Shown here piece by piece: positions 5,375 to 12,519 of a stretch of DNA of 12,519 nucleotides. The DNA is taken from contig NCJR01000023.1 of the NCBI GenBank assembly GCA_002282555.1, positions 1 through 12,519 on the forward strand, in the 5' to 3' direction. Numbering within the stretch: the first letter of the stretch is position 1; each line of letters opens with the position of its first letter. The notes below the pieces were generated by a model that searched no databases, was not told where the DNA came from, and saw only the letters and a program-made list of their open reading frames with translations. A program made the translations under genes and the position numbers. The stretch is from Rhodobacterales bacterium 34-62-10 (GTDB lineage: Bacteria; Pseudomonadota; Alphaproteobacteria; Rhodobacterales; Rhodobacteraceae).

Positions 5375-6094
5375 ATGATCTTGACCGAACCTTTGCCGTC
5401 TTCTGTCTTTCTGGGTCATGTGGAGCGTTGTCTGGCTGTCGCCGGACAGGATGGCTTTGTCACGGCCTACCTTGAAATGATCGCAGGGTTGGGCGCTGAT
5501 CAGGTGATGGTGTTCGCCTATACGCCTGATCATGCATCCTGTCTGATGGCCCGCAACTTCAGGCAGGCGCGGTTGGGGCCACGCCTGGCCAGCGATTACC
5601 TTGATGGATGGTTCCGGCAGGATCCGCTGTTCAATCAGGTGTTGGCGCAGAAGCCGGGACAGGTCGAGGTTGTGCGGATCGACCCGCAGGCCAGCCCGAT
5701 GCGTGCGGACTATCGTGCGCGGTTCTATGACGCGCCGGGGCTTGGCGGGAAGCTGGCGGTGGTGGCGGCAGGGGCAAGATTGCGGCTGATCATCAACCTG
5801 TACCGGCGCGCGTTGCAGGACTGGACACTGTCGGATCCGGTTCTGCCGATCCTGGGACGGCTGGCCCTGCTGCATTTCGAGACGCGCGAGGCTGGCGGGG
5901 TGCCGGATGCATTGATGGCGCTGTCCGAGCGGGAGCGCGCCGTATGTCTGGGCGTGCTGGCGGGCAAGAAGGCCGAAGTCATCGCCAATGATCTGGGCGT
6001 TGCACCGACCAGCGTCGTGACCTATCGCAGGCGCGCCTATGACAAGCTGGGGATCTCGTCACGGGGTGAATTGTTCGCGATCTGCCGGTCCTGA
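5375..6094 (+). CDS. LuxR-type HTH transcriptional regulator
   Basis: A 239-residue protein with a C-terminal LuxR/FixJ helix-turn-helix at about 180-236: LSERERAVCLGVLAGKKAEVIANDLGVAPTSVVTYRRRAYDKLGISSRGELFAI. The N-terminal 170 residues lack a receiver domain. They lack a complete autoinducer-binding pattern too, although YLDGWFRQDP...KP (76-94) is reminiscent of its core. The segment YRARFYDAPGLGGKLAVV (113-130) suggests a GAF-like ligand fold seen in some solo LuxR proteins. Position, divergent from the aromatic oxidoreductase/DUF2783 pair, suggests it controls them in response to an aromatic substrate (inference). The start at 5375 is the first ATG after an in-frame stop; the Shine-Dalgarno is weak. 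Confidence 0.8.
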   Translation: MILTEPLPSSVFLGHVERCLAVAGQDGFVTAYLEMIAGLGADQVMVFAYTPDHASCLMARNFRQARLGPRLASDYLDGWFRQDPLFNQVLAQKPGQVEVVRIDPQASPMRADYRARFYDAPGLGGKLAVVAAGARLRLIINLYRRALQDWTLSDPVLPILGRLALLHFETREAGGVPDALMALSERERAVCLGVLAGKKAEVIANDLGVAPTSVVTYRRRAYDKLGISSRGELFAICRS

Positions 6095-6105
6095 AAAACG
6101 GTCAG

Positions 6106-6135
6106 GAAAAAACCCCGGCCTTGGATGGCCGGGGT
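6106..6135 (-). terminator. Rho-independent terminator of pckA
   Basis: Read on the minus strand, a 9-bp GC-rich stem (ACCCCGGCC / GGCCGGGGT, with a 6-base loop at 6121-6126) is followed by a run of six T (complement of 6107-6112, overlapping the stem base). It lies about 45 bases past the pckA stop codon. On the plus strand it lies just after the LuxR-type gene but has no T-run there, so its main direction is minus. Confidence 0.85.
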
Positions 6136-6178
6136 CTGTCACGGCGTGCTTGTCCACCCTTGCGGGTGTCCGCGCGAA

Positions 6179-7777
6179 TCAGCCGATCGCGGCAGCTTTC
6201 ACGTCATCATCGATGAACGGCACGTATTGCGCGAAGTTGTTGGCGAACATCTCGACCAGCTTGGCGGCCTGACGATCATAGGCGGCAGGGTCGTGCCAGG
6301 TGCGGCGCGGATCCAGCAGGACCTCGGCCACGCCAGCGACGGAGATGGGCACGTCAAAGCCGAAATTCTCGTCCTTGCGGAACTCGACGTCGTTCAGGCT
6401 TCCGTCAAGGGCCGCGGTCAAAAGCGCGCGCGTCGCCTTGATCGGCATCCGGCTGCCCGTGCCGTGGGCGCCGCCGGTCCAGCCGGTGTTCACCAGCCAG
6501 CAGGTCGCGCCGTGCTTGGCGATCTTGGCTTGCAGCAGTTTGCCATAAGCCTCGGGGCGGCGGGGCATGAAAGGTGCACCGAAACAGGTCGAGAAGGTGG
6601 GCTCGGGCTCGGTCACGCCGCGTTCGGTCCCTGCGACCTTGGAGGTGAAACCCGACAGGAAGTGATACATGGCCTGCGCCGGGGTCAGCCGTGCGATGGG
6701 GGGCAGCACGCCAAAGGCGTCACAGGTCAGCATGATCACGTTCTTCGGGTGGCCACCCAGCGCCGTTTCCGAAGCGTTCGAGATGTAGTCCAGCGGATAG
6801 GCACAGCGCATGTTGGCCGTCAGGCTGTCATCGTCGAAGTCCAGATCGAAGGTTTCGGGATCGAAGATCATGTTCTCGATCACGGTGCCGAACTTGGAGG
6901 TTGTGGCATAGATCTCGGGCTCTGCCTCGGGGCTGAGGTTGATGGTCTTGGCATAGCAGCCGCCCTCGAAGTTGAAGGTGCCGCGATCGGACCAGCCGTG
7001 CTCGTCGTCGCCGATCAGCGTGCGCGCCGGATCTGCCGAGAGCGTGGTCTTGCCGGTGCCCGACAGACCGAAGAACACGGCGGTGTCGACCGGATTGCCA
7101 GTGGCGTGATTGGCCGAGCAATGCATCGGCATGACGCCTTTTTCCGGCAGCAGGTAGTTCAGCAGGGTAAAGACGGATTTCTTGTTCTCGCCCGCATATT
7201 CGGTGCCGCCGATCAGGATCAGCTTGGCGTCGAAGTTCATGGCGATCACCGTCTCCGAGCGGCAGTTGTGGCGCGCGGGATCGGCCTTGAAGCTGGGGCA
7301 GTTGATCACGGTGAAGTCGGCGGTGAAACGGTCCAGCGCGGCGCGTTCCGGACGGCGCAGCAGGTGGCGGATGAACAGACCGTGCCATGCCAGCTCGGTC
7401 ACCATGCGCACGTTGATCGCCAGTTCCGGATCGGCCCCTGCGACCAGATCCTGAACATGGTAATCGCGACCCTTCATATGCGCGACCATGTCGGCGTAAA
7501 GCGCGTCGAACCCCTCGGGCGACATGGCGGCGTTGTTTTCCCACCAGATGCTGTCTTCAACCGACGGCGTGCGGACGACATGTTTGTCCTTGGGCGAGCG
7601 ACCGGTGAATTTTCCGGTGGTCACCAGAAACGCGCCGCCCTTGCCCAGCGAACCTTCACCATTCTTCAGGGCCGCTTCGATCAAGGCGGGCTCCATAAGA
7701 TTGTAAAAGACATTGCCCAGCCCGCTGATCCCTTGATCTTCAAGCCGGAATTGCGGGTTTACCCGTCCAAATGCCAT
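6179..7777 (-). CDS. pckA: Phosphoenolpyruvate carboxykinase (ATP)
   Basis: A 532-residue cytoplasmic enzyme that converts oxaloacetate plus ATP to phosphoenolpyruvate plus CO2, the first committed step of gluconeogenesis from TCA intermediates. Hallmarks are [15 protein letters not shown] (54-68) in the N-terminal domain, the kinase P-loop [16 protein letters not shown] (235-250), the metal-binding LIGDDEHGW (254-262) and [12 protein letters not shown] (270-281). Length matches the ATP-dependent family. The start at 7777 has an AGGAG 9 bases upstream (complement of 7787-7791). The gene is monocistronic with its own terminator, and divergent from chvI. Tandem elements at 7915-7952 are likely operators for a carbon-responsive regulator. 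Confidence 0.98.
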   Translation of the reverse strand: MAFGRVNPQFRLEDQGISGLGNVFYNLMEPALIEAALKNGEGSLGKGGAFLVTTGKFTGRSPKDKHVVRTPSVEDSIWWENNAAMSPEGFDALYADMVAHMKGRDYHVQDLVAGADPELAINVRMVTELAWHGLFIRHLLRRPERAALDRFTADFTVINCPSFKADPARHNCRSETVIAMNFDAKLILIGGTEYAGENKKSVFTLLNYLLPEKGVMPMHCSANHATGNPVDTAVFFGLSGTGKTTLSADPARTLIGDDEHGWSDRGTFNFEGGCYAKTINLSPEAEPEIYATTSKFGTVIENMIFDPETFDLDFDDDSLTANMRCAYPLDYISNASETALGGHPKNVIMLTCDAFGVLPPIARLTPAQAMYHFLSGFTSKVAGTERGVTEPEPTFSTCFGAPFMPRRPEAYGKLLQAKIAKHGATCWLVNTGWTGGAHGTGSRMPIKATRALLTAALDGSLNDVEFRKDENFGFDVPISVAGVAEVLLDPRRTWHDPAAYDRQAAKLVEMFANNFAQYVPFIDDDVKAAAIG

Positions 7778-7914
7778 ATTGCCAAGCTCCTGTAGCCGCG
7801 CGTGGGGCGGCGGTCCGTGTTCCTGTTGCGCGCGATTTCCGCACGTCTCATCGTTCCCTCGAGGCCGATGCGATGCCTCTTAACATGACGCTCCGATGAA
7901 GGAACAGGAGGGTT

Positions 7915-7952
7915 TTTCGCAGTTAGCGCAACCAATCGCAGGTTAGCGCAAT
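7915..7952 (-). promoter_or_regulatory. Tandem candidate operator upstream of pckA
   Basis: Plus-strand reading gives TTTCGCAGTTAGCGCAAC (7915-7932) followed by AATCGCAGGTTAGCGCAAT (7934-7952). The two copies share TCGCAG and GTTAGCGCAA, with GTTAGCGCAA repeated at exactly 20 bases. A third copy lies at 279-298 before another gene. In alphaproteobacteria pckA is known to be controlled by LacI-type regulators (PckR, CceR), and a GCGCAA-type half-site would suit such a protein. Whether this is their site was not checked. Confidence 0.5.
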
Positions 7953-8133
7953 CATGGCGAAAATTAACCGGTCTGTCCCGCACCTGAAAACCTCAACTGA
8001 TGCAAATTAGCCATCGCTTAGGTATTTTACGTTCAAATACGGCGACGATGAGGGCTGATTCGCAGTTTAGGATTGAATATAAAGGCCAATAAGCACATGA
8101 ATTGAGGAAAAAATCAGGCGTAACGAGCAGAAC

Positions 8134-8138
8134 AAGGA
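8134..8138 (+). promoter_or_regulatory. Shine-Dalgarno deciding the chvI start
   Basis: AAGGA lies 8 bases before ATG 8147 and fixes this start over the upstream in-frame TTG at 8102, giving the protein the family-typical N-terminus [10 protein letters not shown]. Confidence 0.7.
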
Positions 8139-8146
8139 AGTTAGCC

Positions 8147-8848
8147 ATGTCGAAAATCGCCCTTGTGGACGATGACAGGAATATTCTGACATCGGTGGCC
8201 ATGACCCTCGAAGCCGAGGGTTTCGAGGTCGAGACCTATAATGATGGACAGTCCGCCCTGGACGCGTTCAACAAGAAGATGCCGGATATGGCCGTGCTGG
8301 ACATCAAGATGCCACGCATGGACGGAATGGACCTGCTGCAGCGCTTGCGGCAAAAGTCGTCGATGCCCGTCATCTTTCTGACGTCGAAAGACGACGAAAT
8401 TGATGAGGTTCTGGGCCTGCGGATGGGGGCTGACGATTACGTCAAGAAACCCTTCTCGCAGCGCCTTCTGGTCGAGCGTATCCGGGCGCTGCTGCGCCGT
8501 CAGGAAGCGGTGGCTGGTGATATCGTCGGGGATACCGAAGAAACCAAGGTGATGGACCGCGGCAACCTGCGGATGGACCCGCTGCGGCACTCTGTGAGCT
8601 GGAAGGGCCGGGACGTGTCGCTGACGGTGACCGAATTCCTTTTGCTGCAGGCGCTGGCACAGCGGCCGGGCTTCGTGAAAAGCCGCGATCAGCTGATGGA
8701 TGTGGCCTATGATGATCAGGTCTATGTGGATGACCGGACCATCGACAGCCATATCAAGCGGCTGCGCAAGAAGATGCGGACAGCCGATCCGGAATTCTCG
8801 GCGATCGAGACATTGTACGGCATCGGCTACAGATATAACGAAGAGTAA
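8147..8848 (+). CDS. chvI: Response regulator ChvI (OmpR family)
   Basis: A 233-residue two-component response regulator. The receiver domain (1-118) has acidic residues D8-D10, phosphoacceptor D52 in [13 protein letters not shown]79 and K101 (DYVKKPF). The OmpR-type winged helix DNA-binding domain covers about 135-231 and ends with the typical [10 protein letters not shown]. It pairs with ChvG next door. In Rhizobiales the ChvG-ChvI (ExoS-ChvI) system responds to acid or envelope stress and controls exopolysaccharide, motility and host association; the role in Roseobacter relatives is inferred. Its stop overlaps the chvG start by one base (TAATG), so they are coupled. It is the first gene of an operon running into hprK, rapZ and PTS genes. 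Confidence 0.93.
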   Translation: MSKIALVDDDRNILTSVAMTLEAEGFEVETYNDGQSALDAFNKKMPDMAVLDIKMPRMDGMDLLQRLRQKSSMPVIFLTSKDDEIDEVLGLRMGADDYVKKPFSQRLLVERIRALLRRQEAVAGDIVGDTEETKVMDRGNLRMDPLRHSVSWKGRDVSLTVTEFLLLQALAQRPGFVKSRDQLMDVAYDDQVYVDDRTIDSHIKRLRKKMRTADPEFSAIETLYGIGYRYNEE

Positions 8849-10563
8849 TGGCTTTCGCGGAAAGGATAAGCTTGCGCGACGCGACGCCTCGACGGGACGG
8901 TGATGTTGTTCTGGGGGACGATTTCGTTGCCCCGGACACGACTGTCGAGGGTGAATTGCGTCAACGGCGCGAGCGGCGGGGCCTGTTTTCGCTCAAGAAT
9001 TCGCCACTGACGCGCAAGATCATCACGTTCAATCTGGTGGCGTTGAATATCCTGGTGGCGGGCATTCTGCTGATGAATTCGTCGCGCGAGCCGTTGGCCG
9101 TGCAGCGGATCAACAGTTTGGTCGCCGAAGCGGAACTGATCGCCAGTGTGTTTGAGGCCCAGGCCGTGACCGGGCCTGCCGTGGTGCTGTCGCCTGCCGA
9201 CGGTGCCGATGTGGCCGAGACCCTTGATCGGCTTGATCTGCGCGAAGGGCTTGAGGTGTTCATCTTCGACACTGACGGTGCCCTTGTCGGGCGAAGTGAT
9301 GGTCGCGGCATTCTGCAGGCGGGGGAGCCTGTGCCGGACGAGCCAACCGTGATCGTGGATTTCCTGTCATGGCTGTGGTCGGGTGTGTCGCGTCTGATCC
9401 CCTTTGAAGAGAACGAACCGATCCTGAGCCACGAAGATCGGGCGCGCGAGCAGATCAATACCGCGATCAGCCGTGGTACAACCTATGCGACCGCGCATGA
9501 TACTACGGGTTTGACCACTTTTACCGTCGCAAGCCCGATTTTGCGCGACGGCACGCCGGCCGGCGCCGTGGCACTTGTCAGTGCAGGTGGCGAGATCGAC
9601 ACGCTGGTGCGGGGCGAGCGCGAGCGCGTGTTGCAGATGTTCCTGATTGCGACACTGGTCTCGATTGGGCTGAGCATCGTTCTGGCTTCGACCATTGCCA
9701 ATCCGATCTCGGATCTTGCCGCCGCTGCCGAGATTGGCCGTGATCGTGACCGGCGCAAGGCGGCCAATGGGCGCATCCGTATCCCTGACATGACCGCGCG
9801 ACCCGATGAGATTGGCCGATTGTCCGGCGCGCTGCGCGGCATGGTGTCGGCGCTTTACGACCGGATTGACGGAAACGAACAGTTCGCAGCGGATGTGGCA
9901 CACGAGATCAAGAACCCATTGGCGTCGTTGCGCTCTGCGGTGGGTACCTTGCGCGTGGCCAAACGGGACGATCAGCGCGAAAAGCTACTGGAAGTGATCG
10001 AGCATGACGTGCGTCGTCTGGACCGTCTGGTGTCTGACATCTCGAACGCCTCGCGGCTGGACAGCGAATTGGTCAAGGAAGAGCAGGAACCCTTTGATCT
10101 TCTGAAGATGCTGGGCAACCTGAGTGAGTATCTGGGGCAGGAGGCCCGAGGTCAGGGGATCGATTTCATCACGGATCTGCCCGAGAAGCCGATCATCATC
10201 CACGGGCTTGAGGCGCGTCTGGCGCAGGTTTTCGTGAACCTGATCACCAATGCCATCAGCTTTTGTGAAGATGGCGACGCCATCCGTGTCTGGGCGCGTC
10301 AACGCGAGAACCGCGTTTTGATCGTGGTCGAAGACACCGGCCCCGGTATCCCGGAGCAGGCCCTGACAAAGGTGTTCAAACGGTTCTATTCGGAACGCCC
10401 CGCTGGACAATTCGGCAACAATTCCGGCCTTGGTCTGGCCATCTCGAAGCAGATCGTCGAGGCGCATGACGGGGTGATCTGGGCCGAGAATATCCGTCCC
10501 ACGGATGCGGACCCGACCTCGGAACCGCTTGGTGCGCGTTTTGTCGTGGGTCTGCCGGTCTGA
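8848..10563 (+). CDS. chvG: Sensor histidine kinase ChvG
   Basis: A 571-residue membrane sensor kinase. A 50-residue charged cytoplasmic N-terminus precedes TM1 (about 58-78). A roughly 185-residue periplasmic sensor region and TM2 (about 262-282) follow. Then come a HAMP linker (283-340), an H-box FAADVAHEIKNPLASL (346-361, phosphoacceptor H352) and the ATPase domain. The ATPase domain has N-box VNLITNAI (463-470), G1 VEDTGPGIPE (494-503) and G2 NNSGLGLAISK (524-534). All catalytic motifs are intact. It phosphorylates ChvI. Start choice: ATG 8848 overlaps the chvI stop, but a TTG at 8872 has a strong AAAGGA 5 bases upstream, so the first eight residues are uncertain. hprK begins two bases after its stop codon. 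Confidence 0.93.
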   Translation: MAFAERISLRDATPRRDGDVVLGDDFVAPDTTVEGELRQRRERRGLFSLKNSPLTRKIITFNLVALNILVAGILLMNSSREPLAVQRINSLVAEAELIASVFEAQAVTGPAVVLSPADGADVAETLDRLDLREGLEVFIFDTDGALVGRSDGRGILQAGEPVPDEPTVIVDFLSWLWSGVSRLIPFEENEPILSHEDRAREQINTAISRGTTYATAHDTTGLTTFTVASPILRDGTPAGAVALVSAGGEIDTLVRGERERVLQMFLIATLVSIGLSIVLASTIANPISDLAAAAEIGRDRDRRKAANGRIRIPDMTARPDEIGRLSGALRGMVSALYDRIDGNEQFAADVAHEIKNPLASLRSAVGTLRVAKRDDQREKLLEVIEHDVRRLDRLVSDISNASRLDSELVKEEQEPFDLLKMLGNLSEYLGQEARGQGIDFITDLPEKPIIIHGLEARLAQVFVNLITNAISFCEDGDAIRVWARQRENRVLIVVEDTGPGIPEQALTKVFKRFYSERPAGQFGNNSGLGLAISKQIVEAHDGVIWAENIRPTDADPTSEPLGARFVVGLPV

Positions 10564-10564
10564 G

Positions 10565-11035
10565 ATGCCTGCTGGCCCGCAGGCAGAAATCAGATCGACC
10601 GACGAGGCGCCGCTTGTCTTGCACGCCAGTTGCGTGTCCCTTGATGGCCGCGCGGTTCTGATCCTTGGTGCCTCGGGACGGGGAAAATCCGGGCTTGCCC
10701 TGCGCCTTATGGGTTTTGGGGCCGATCTGGTGGCGGATGACCGCACCTGTCTGTATCTGGAGGATGGCGGCGATGGGCCGCGCGTGCTTGCTGATGCGCC
10801 GCTGGCTCTGCGCGGTTTGATCGAGGCGCGGGGGATCGGTCTGTTGACGGCTGAAGCTGTGGGACCCGTACCGGTGGTGCTTGTGGTGGATCTTGACCAG
10901 ACCGAGGTGATCCGTTTGCCGGAACGACAGTACATGACTGTGCTGGGTCAGAACCTGCCTTTGGTTCACATGGTCGATAGCCCTGCTTTTCCTGCGGCGA
11001 TCCTGCAATATCTTAAGGGTGGGCGCAGCGCATGA
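10565..11035 (+). CDS. hprK: HPr kinase/phosphorylase, short alphaproteobacterial form
   Basis: A 156-residue protein corresponding only to the C-terminal catalytic domain of HprK; Firmicutes enzymes are about 310 residues. It has [10 protein letters not shown] (19-28), the P-loop [11 protein letters not shown] (32-42), LVADD (55-59) and the HprK signature EARGIGLL (87-94). It phosphorylates HPr on a serine to tune the regulatory PTS. ATG 10565 lies one base after the chvG stop with no visible Shine-Dalgarno, so translation is probably coupled. A longer frame reaches back into chvG and is rejected. Linking HprK to a two-component system and to EIIA/HPr is the usual alphaproteobacterial arrangement. 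Confidence 0.92.
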   Translation: MPAGPQAEIRSTDEAPLVLHASCVSLDGRAVLILGASGRGKSGLALRLMGFGADLVADDRTCLYLEDGGDGPRVLADAPLALRGLIEARGIGLLTAEAVGPVPVVLVVDLDQTEVIRLPERQYMTVLGQNLPLVHMVDSPAFPAAILQYLKGGRSA

Positions 11036-11054
11036 GGGCTTGGAACGCGTGACG

Positions 11055-11993
11055 ATGACGAGCGAGACACAGGGGCAGGACAGACCGCGTGGCGGCCAGC
11101 GTGTGGTTCTGGTGACAGGACCGTCGGGCGCCGGGCGATCCACTGCGATCAATGCGCTGGAGGATCTGGGTTTCGAGGCGATCGACAACCTGCCCCTGTC
11201 GATGTTGCCACGCCTTTTGGATGGGCCGCCCCTGCCGCGCCCTCTGGCCTTGGGGCTGGACGTGCGGAATCGCGATTTTTCGACCAACGCCCTGATCGAG
11301 ACGATTGATACGCTGGGCCAGATGCCGGGGCTGGACCCGGAGTTGCTGTATCTGGACAGCCGCAGCGACGTGTTGGAGCGGCGCTATTCCGAAACAAGGC
11401 GTCGTCACCCGATGGCACCCGCCGAAAGCCCGGATGTGGGTATCGCACGCGAGATTGATCTGCTGGTGCCGATCCGGGCGCGCGCCGACAGCGTGATAGA
11501 CACCTCTGATCTGACCCCGCATGAATTGCGCGCCGAGATCGAGCGGATGTTTGCGGGCACTGCAGGGCGGCATCTGTCGGTGACGATCAATTCATTCTCT
11601 TACAAGCGGGGCATGCCGCGTGGGATGGATATGGTGTTGGACTGCCGTTTCCTGCGCAATCCCTATTGGGATGCTGCCCTGCGGCCGCGGGATGGGCGGG
11701 ACCCGGATGTCGCCGCACATATCGTGGCCGACGCACGCGAAGCACCGTTTTTTGCCAAGGTGCTGGACCTGACGCAGATGCTGCTTCCGGCCTATCGGGA
11801 CGAGGGCAAATCGCATTTCGCCATCGGTTTCGGGTGCACGGGCGGGCAACACAGGTCTGTGGCCATGGCAGAAAAGCTGGCCTTGGCTCTTGCTAAGGAT
11901 GGCTGGCAAGTGTCAATAAGACATCGCGAACTGGAGCGTCGTGATGCCTCTTTGCCAGGTGGTCGGCCCGGGGCCGGCATAACGAGAAACTGA
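11055..11993 (+). CDS. rapZ: RNase adapter protein RapZ (YvcJ/YhbJ family)
   Basis: About 312 residues. The N-terminal nucleotide-binding part has the P-loop [11 protein letters not shown] (20-30) and [14 protein letters not shown] (34-47). Walker-B-like LLYLD is at 97-101. The C-terminal family signature [20 protein letters not shown] is at 255-274. In E. coli RapZ guides RNase E to a small RNA controlling glucosamine-6-phosphate synthase; the alphaproteobacterial target is unknown. The P-loop has Arg instead of the usual Lys. The start is uncertain: ATG 11055 (GGAA 9 bases upstream), GTG 11049 or GTG 11019, the last overlapping hprK. The location between hprK and the EIIA gene is typical. 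Confidence 0.93.
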   Translation: MTSETQGQDRPRGGQRVVLVTGPSGAGRSTAINALEDLGFEAIDNLPLSMLPRLLDGPPLPRPLALGLDVRNRDFSTNALIETIDTLGQMPGLDPELLYLDSRSDVLERRYSETRRRHPMAPAESPDVGIAREIDLLVPIRARADSVIDTSDLTPHELRAEIERMFAGTAGRHLSVTINSFSYKRGMPRGMDMVLDCRFLRNPYWDAALRPRDGRDPDVAAHIVADAREAPFFAKVLDLTQMLLPAYRDEGKSHFAIGFGCTGGQHRSVAMAEKLALALAKDGWQVSIRHRELERRDASLPGGRPGAGITRN

Positions 11994-12005
11994 AGGAAGG
12001 CATCC

Positions 12006-12398
12006 GTGATCGGGATCGTGATCGTTGCGCATGGTGGTCTTGCCCGGGAATATCTGGCAGCGGTCGAGCATGTGGTGGGCAAGCAGAAGGGGATTCTGGC
12101 CATCTCGATCGAAGCTGATCATGATCGCGCCCAGAAGCAGCAGGAAATCATGGAGGCCGCAGATGCCGTCGATACCGGCACCGGTGTTGTCGTGGTGACC
12201 GACATGTTCGGCGGCTCGCCCAGCAACCTGTCACTGCGCGCCTGCGCGCCGGATGACCGCCGTATTCTTTATGGCGCGAACCTGCCGATGCTGATCAAAT
12301 TGGCCAAAAGCCGCCACCTGCCGATCGGCGATGCCGTGCGCAACGCGCTGGAGGCGGGTCGCAAGTATATTGACAGCCAGAACATAAGCACGGACTGA
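12006..12398 (+). CDS. PTS mannose-family EIIA component (regulatory)
   Basis: A 130-residue cytoplasmic EIIA of the mannose/fructose/sorbose family. The predicted phosphoacceptor is H9 in IVIVAHGGLA, and VVVVTDMFGGSPSNLS (62-77) is the family's conserved core. It takes phosphate from HPr. No EIIB, EIIC or EIID gene accompanies it, so it probably regulates (for example sensor kinases or metabolism) and does not transport sugar. The GTG start at 12006 is chosen from AAGGAAGG (11993-12000) 5 bases upstream. It lies 12 bases after rapZ and 7 bases before the HPr gene. Confidence 0.93.
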   Translation: MIGIVIVAHGGLAREYLAAVEHVVGKQKGILAISIEADHDRAQKQQEIMEAADAVDTGTGVVVVTDMFGGSPSNLSLRACAPDDRRILYGANLPMLIKLAKSRHLPIGDAVRNALEAGRKYIDSQNISTD

Positions 12399-12405
12399 GA
12401 ATTTC

Positions 12406-12519
12406 ATGTCGGATATCGTTCACCGCAGCCTGAAGATCATCAATGAGAAGGGCCTGCATGCCCGCGCTTCGGCCAAGCTGGTTGAGGTTGTGGAAGGGTT
12501 CGACGCGCGCGCCGAGGTC
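12406..12519 (+). CDS. ptsH: Phosphocarrier protein HPr, partial (N-terminal 38 residues)
   Basis: The gene runs off the right edge. The visible peptide MSDIVHRSLKIINEKGLHAR continues ASAKLVEVVEGF and carries the active-site H18 in GLHARAS, phosphorylated by enzyme I. The regulatory serine that would be the HprK target lies beyond the window. A GAGA lies 5 bases before ATG 12406. It receives phosphate from an enzyme I encoded elsewhere and passes it to the upstream EIIA. Confidence 0.95.
   Translation, partial: MSDIVHRSLKIINEKGLHARASAKLVEVVEGFDARAEV

Larger units (their letters stand above)
7778..8146. other. Divergent intergenic region pckA / chvI
   Basis: These 369 bases hold no credible gene. 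The pckA-proximal half is GC-rich and contains the pckA Shine-Dalgarno. The middle carries the tandem element at 7915-7952. The chvI-proximal half (about 7960-8110) is AT-rich, as expected for a promoter region. A TATAAA at 8078-8083 has only a poor -35 partner (CTGATT at 8055-8060, 17-base spacing), so a chvI promoter there is tentative. A frame open from a TTG at 8102 into chvI is treated as upstream leader. Confidence 0.5.

Noticed and set aside
6125..7795. Long plus-strand open frame (556 codons) opposite pckA
   Set aside because: An antisense shadow of a GC-rich gene: pckA motifs are unambiguous on the minus strand and the plus translation has no recognisable domain.
7861..7879. GAGGC...GCCTC inverted repeat in the pckA leader
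   Set aside because: Only 5 bp with a 9-base loop; expected by chance in GC-rich DNA.
7759..7983. Minus-strand 74-codon frame upstream of pckA
   Set aside because: It overlaps the pckA Shine-Dalgarno and start in another frame, is Arg-rich without a domain, and covers the candidate operators.
8055..8083. chvI promoter CTGATT-N17-TATAAA
   Set aside because: The -35 half matches only 3 of 6; too weak to list as a promoter, so noted only within the intergenic entry.

Overview
The window looks like the chromosome of an alphaproteobacterium of the family Rhodobacteraceae (Roseobacter-type). The genes are GC-rich. The strongest marker is the block pckA / chvI-chvG-hprK-rapZ-EIIA(Man)-HPr. In that block the HPr kinase is the short, C-terminal-domain-only alphaproteobacterial form, and the PTS proteins are encoded without a sugar permease. 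The genus cannot be fixed from the sequence alone.

Left part (1-3468). A truncated gene on the minus strand, probably an acyl-CoA dehydrogenase N-terminus, diverges from a TauE/SafE-type membrane protein. A small XRE-family regulator on the minus strand converges on the TauE gene. It is separated by about 240 AT-rich bases from a plus-strand regulator with a LysR-type helix-turn-helix but a non-LysR C-terminal region. Next comes a GNAT-like acyltransferase of unrecognised family. The AT-rich gap contains the best promoter of the window (TTGACA-N17-TATGAT), two families of direct repeats clustered on it, a dyad, and a 25-codon ORF whose stop overlaps the regulator start as ATGA. This is the least ordinary part of the window.

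Middle part (3469-6135). An FAD-dependent aromatic-hydroxylase-like oxidoreductase and a DUF2783 protein form a minus-strand pair with an ATGA overlap. A LuxR-type HTH regulator without a clear signal-binding domain is divergent from them and is the obvious candidate regulator.

Right part (6105-12519). ATP-dependent PEP carboxykinase (pckA, minus strand, with a clear intrinsic terminator) diverges across 369 bases from a compact plus-strand operon: response regulator ChvI, sensor kinase ChvG, HprK, RapZ, a mannose-family EIIA and HPr (cut off by the window end). Gluconeogenesis, envelope/acid signalling and regulatory PTS phosphorylation therefore sit side by side. Upstream of pckA is a tandem motif, TTTCGCAGTT-AGCGCAAC. 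A near-identical copy lies upstream of the truncated acyl-CoA dehydrogenase-like gene at the left edge, suggesting a shared carbon-metabolism regulator.

No rRNA, tRNA, insertion sequence, phage gene or CRISPR array was recognised.
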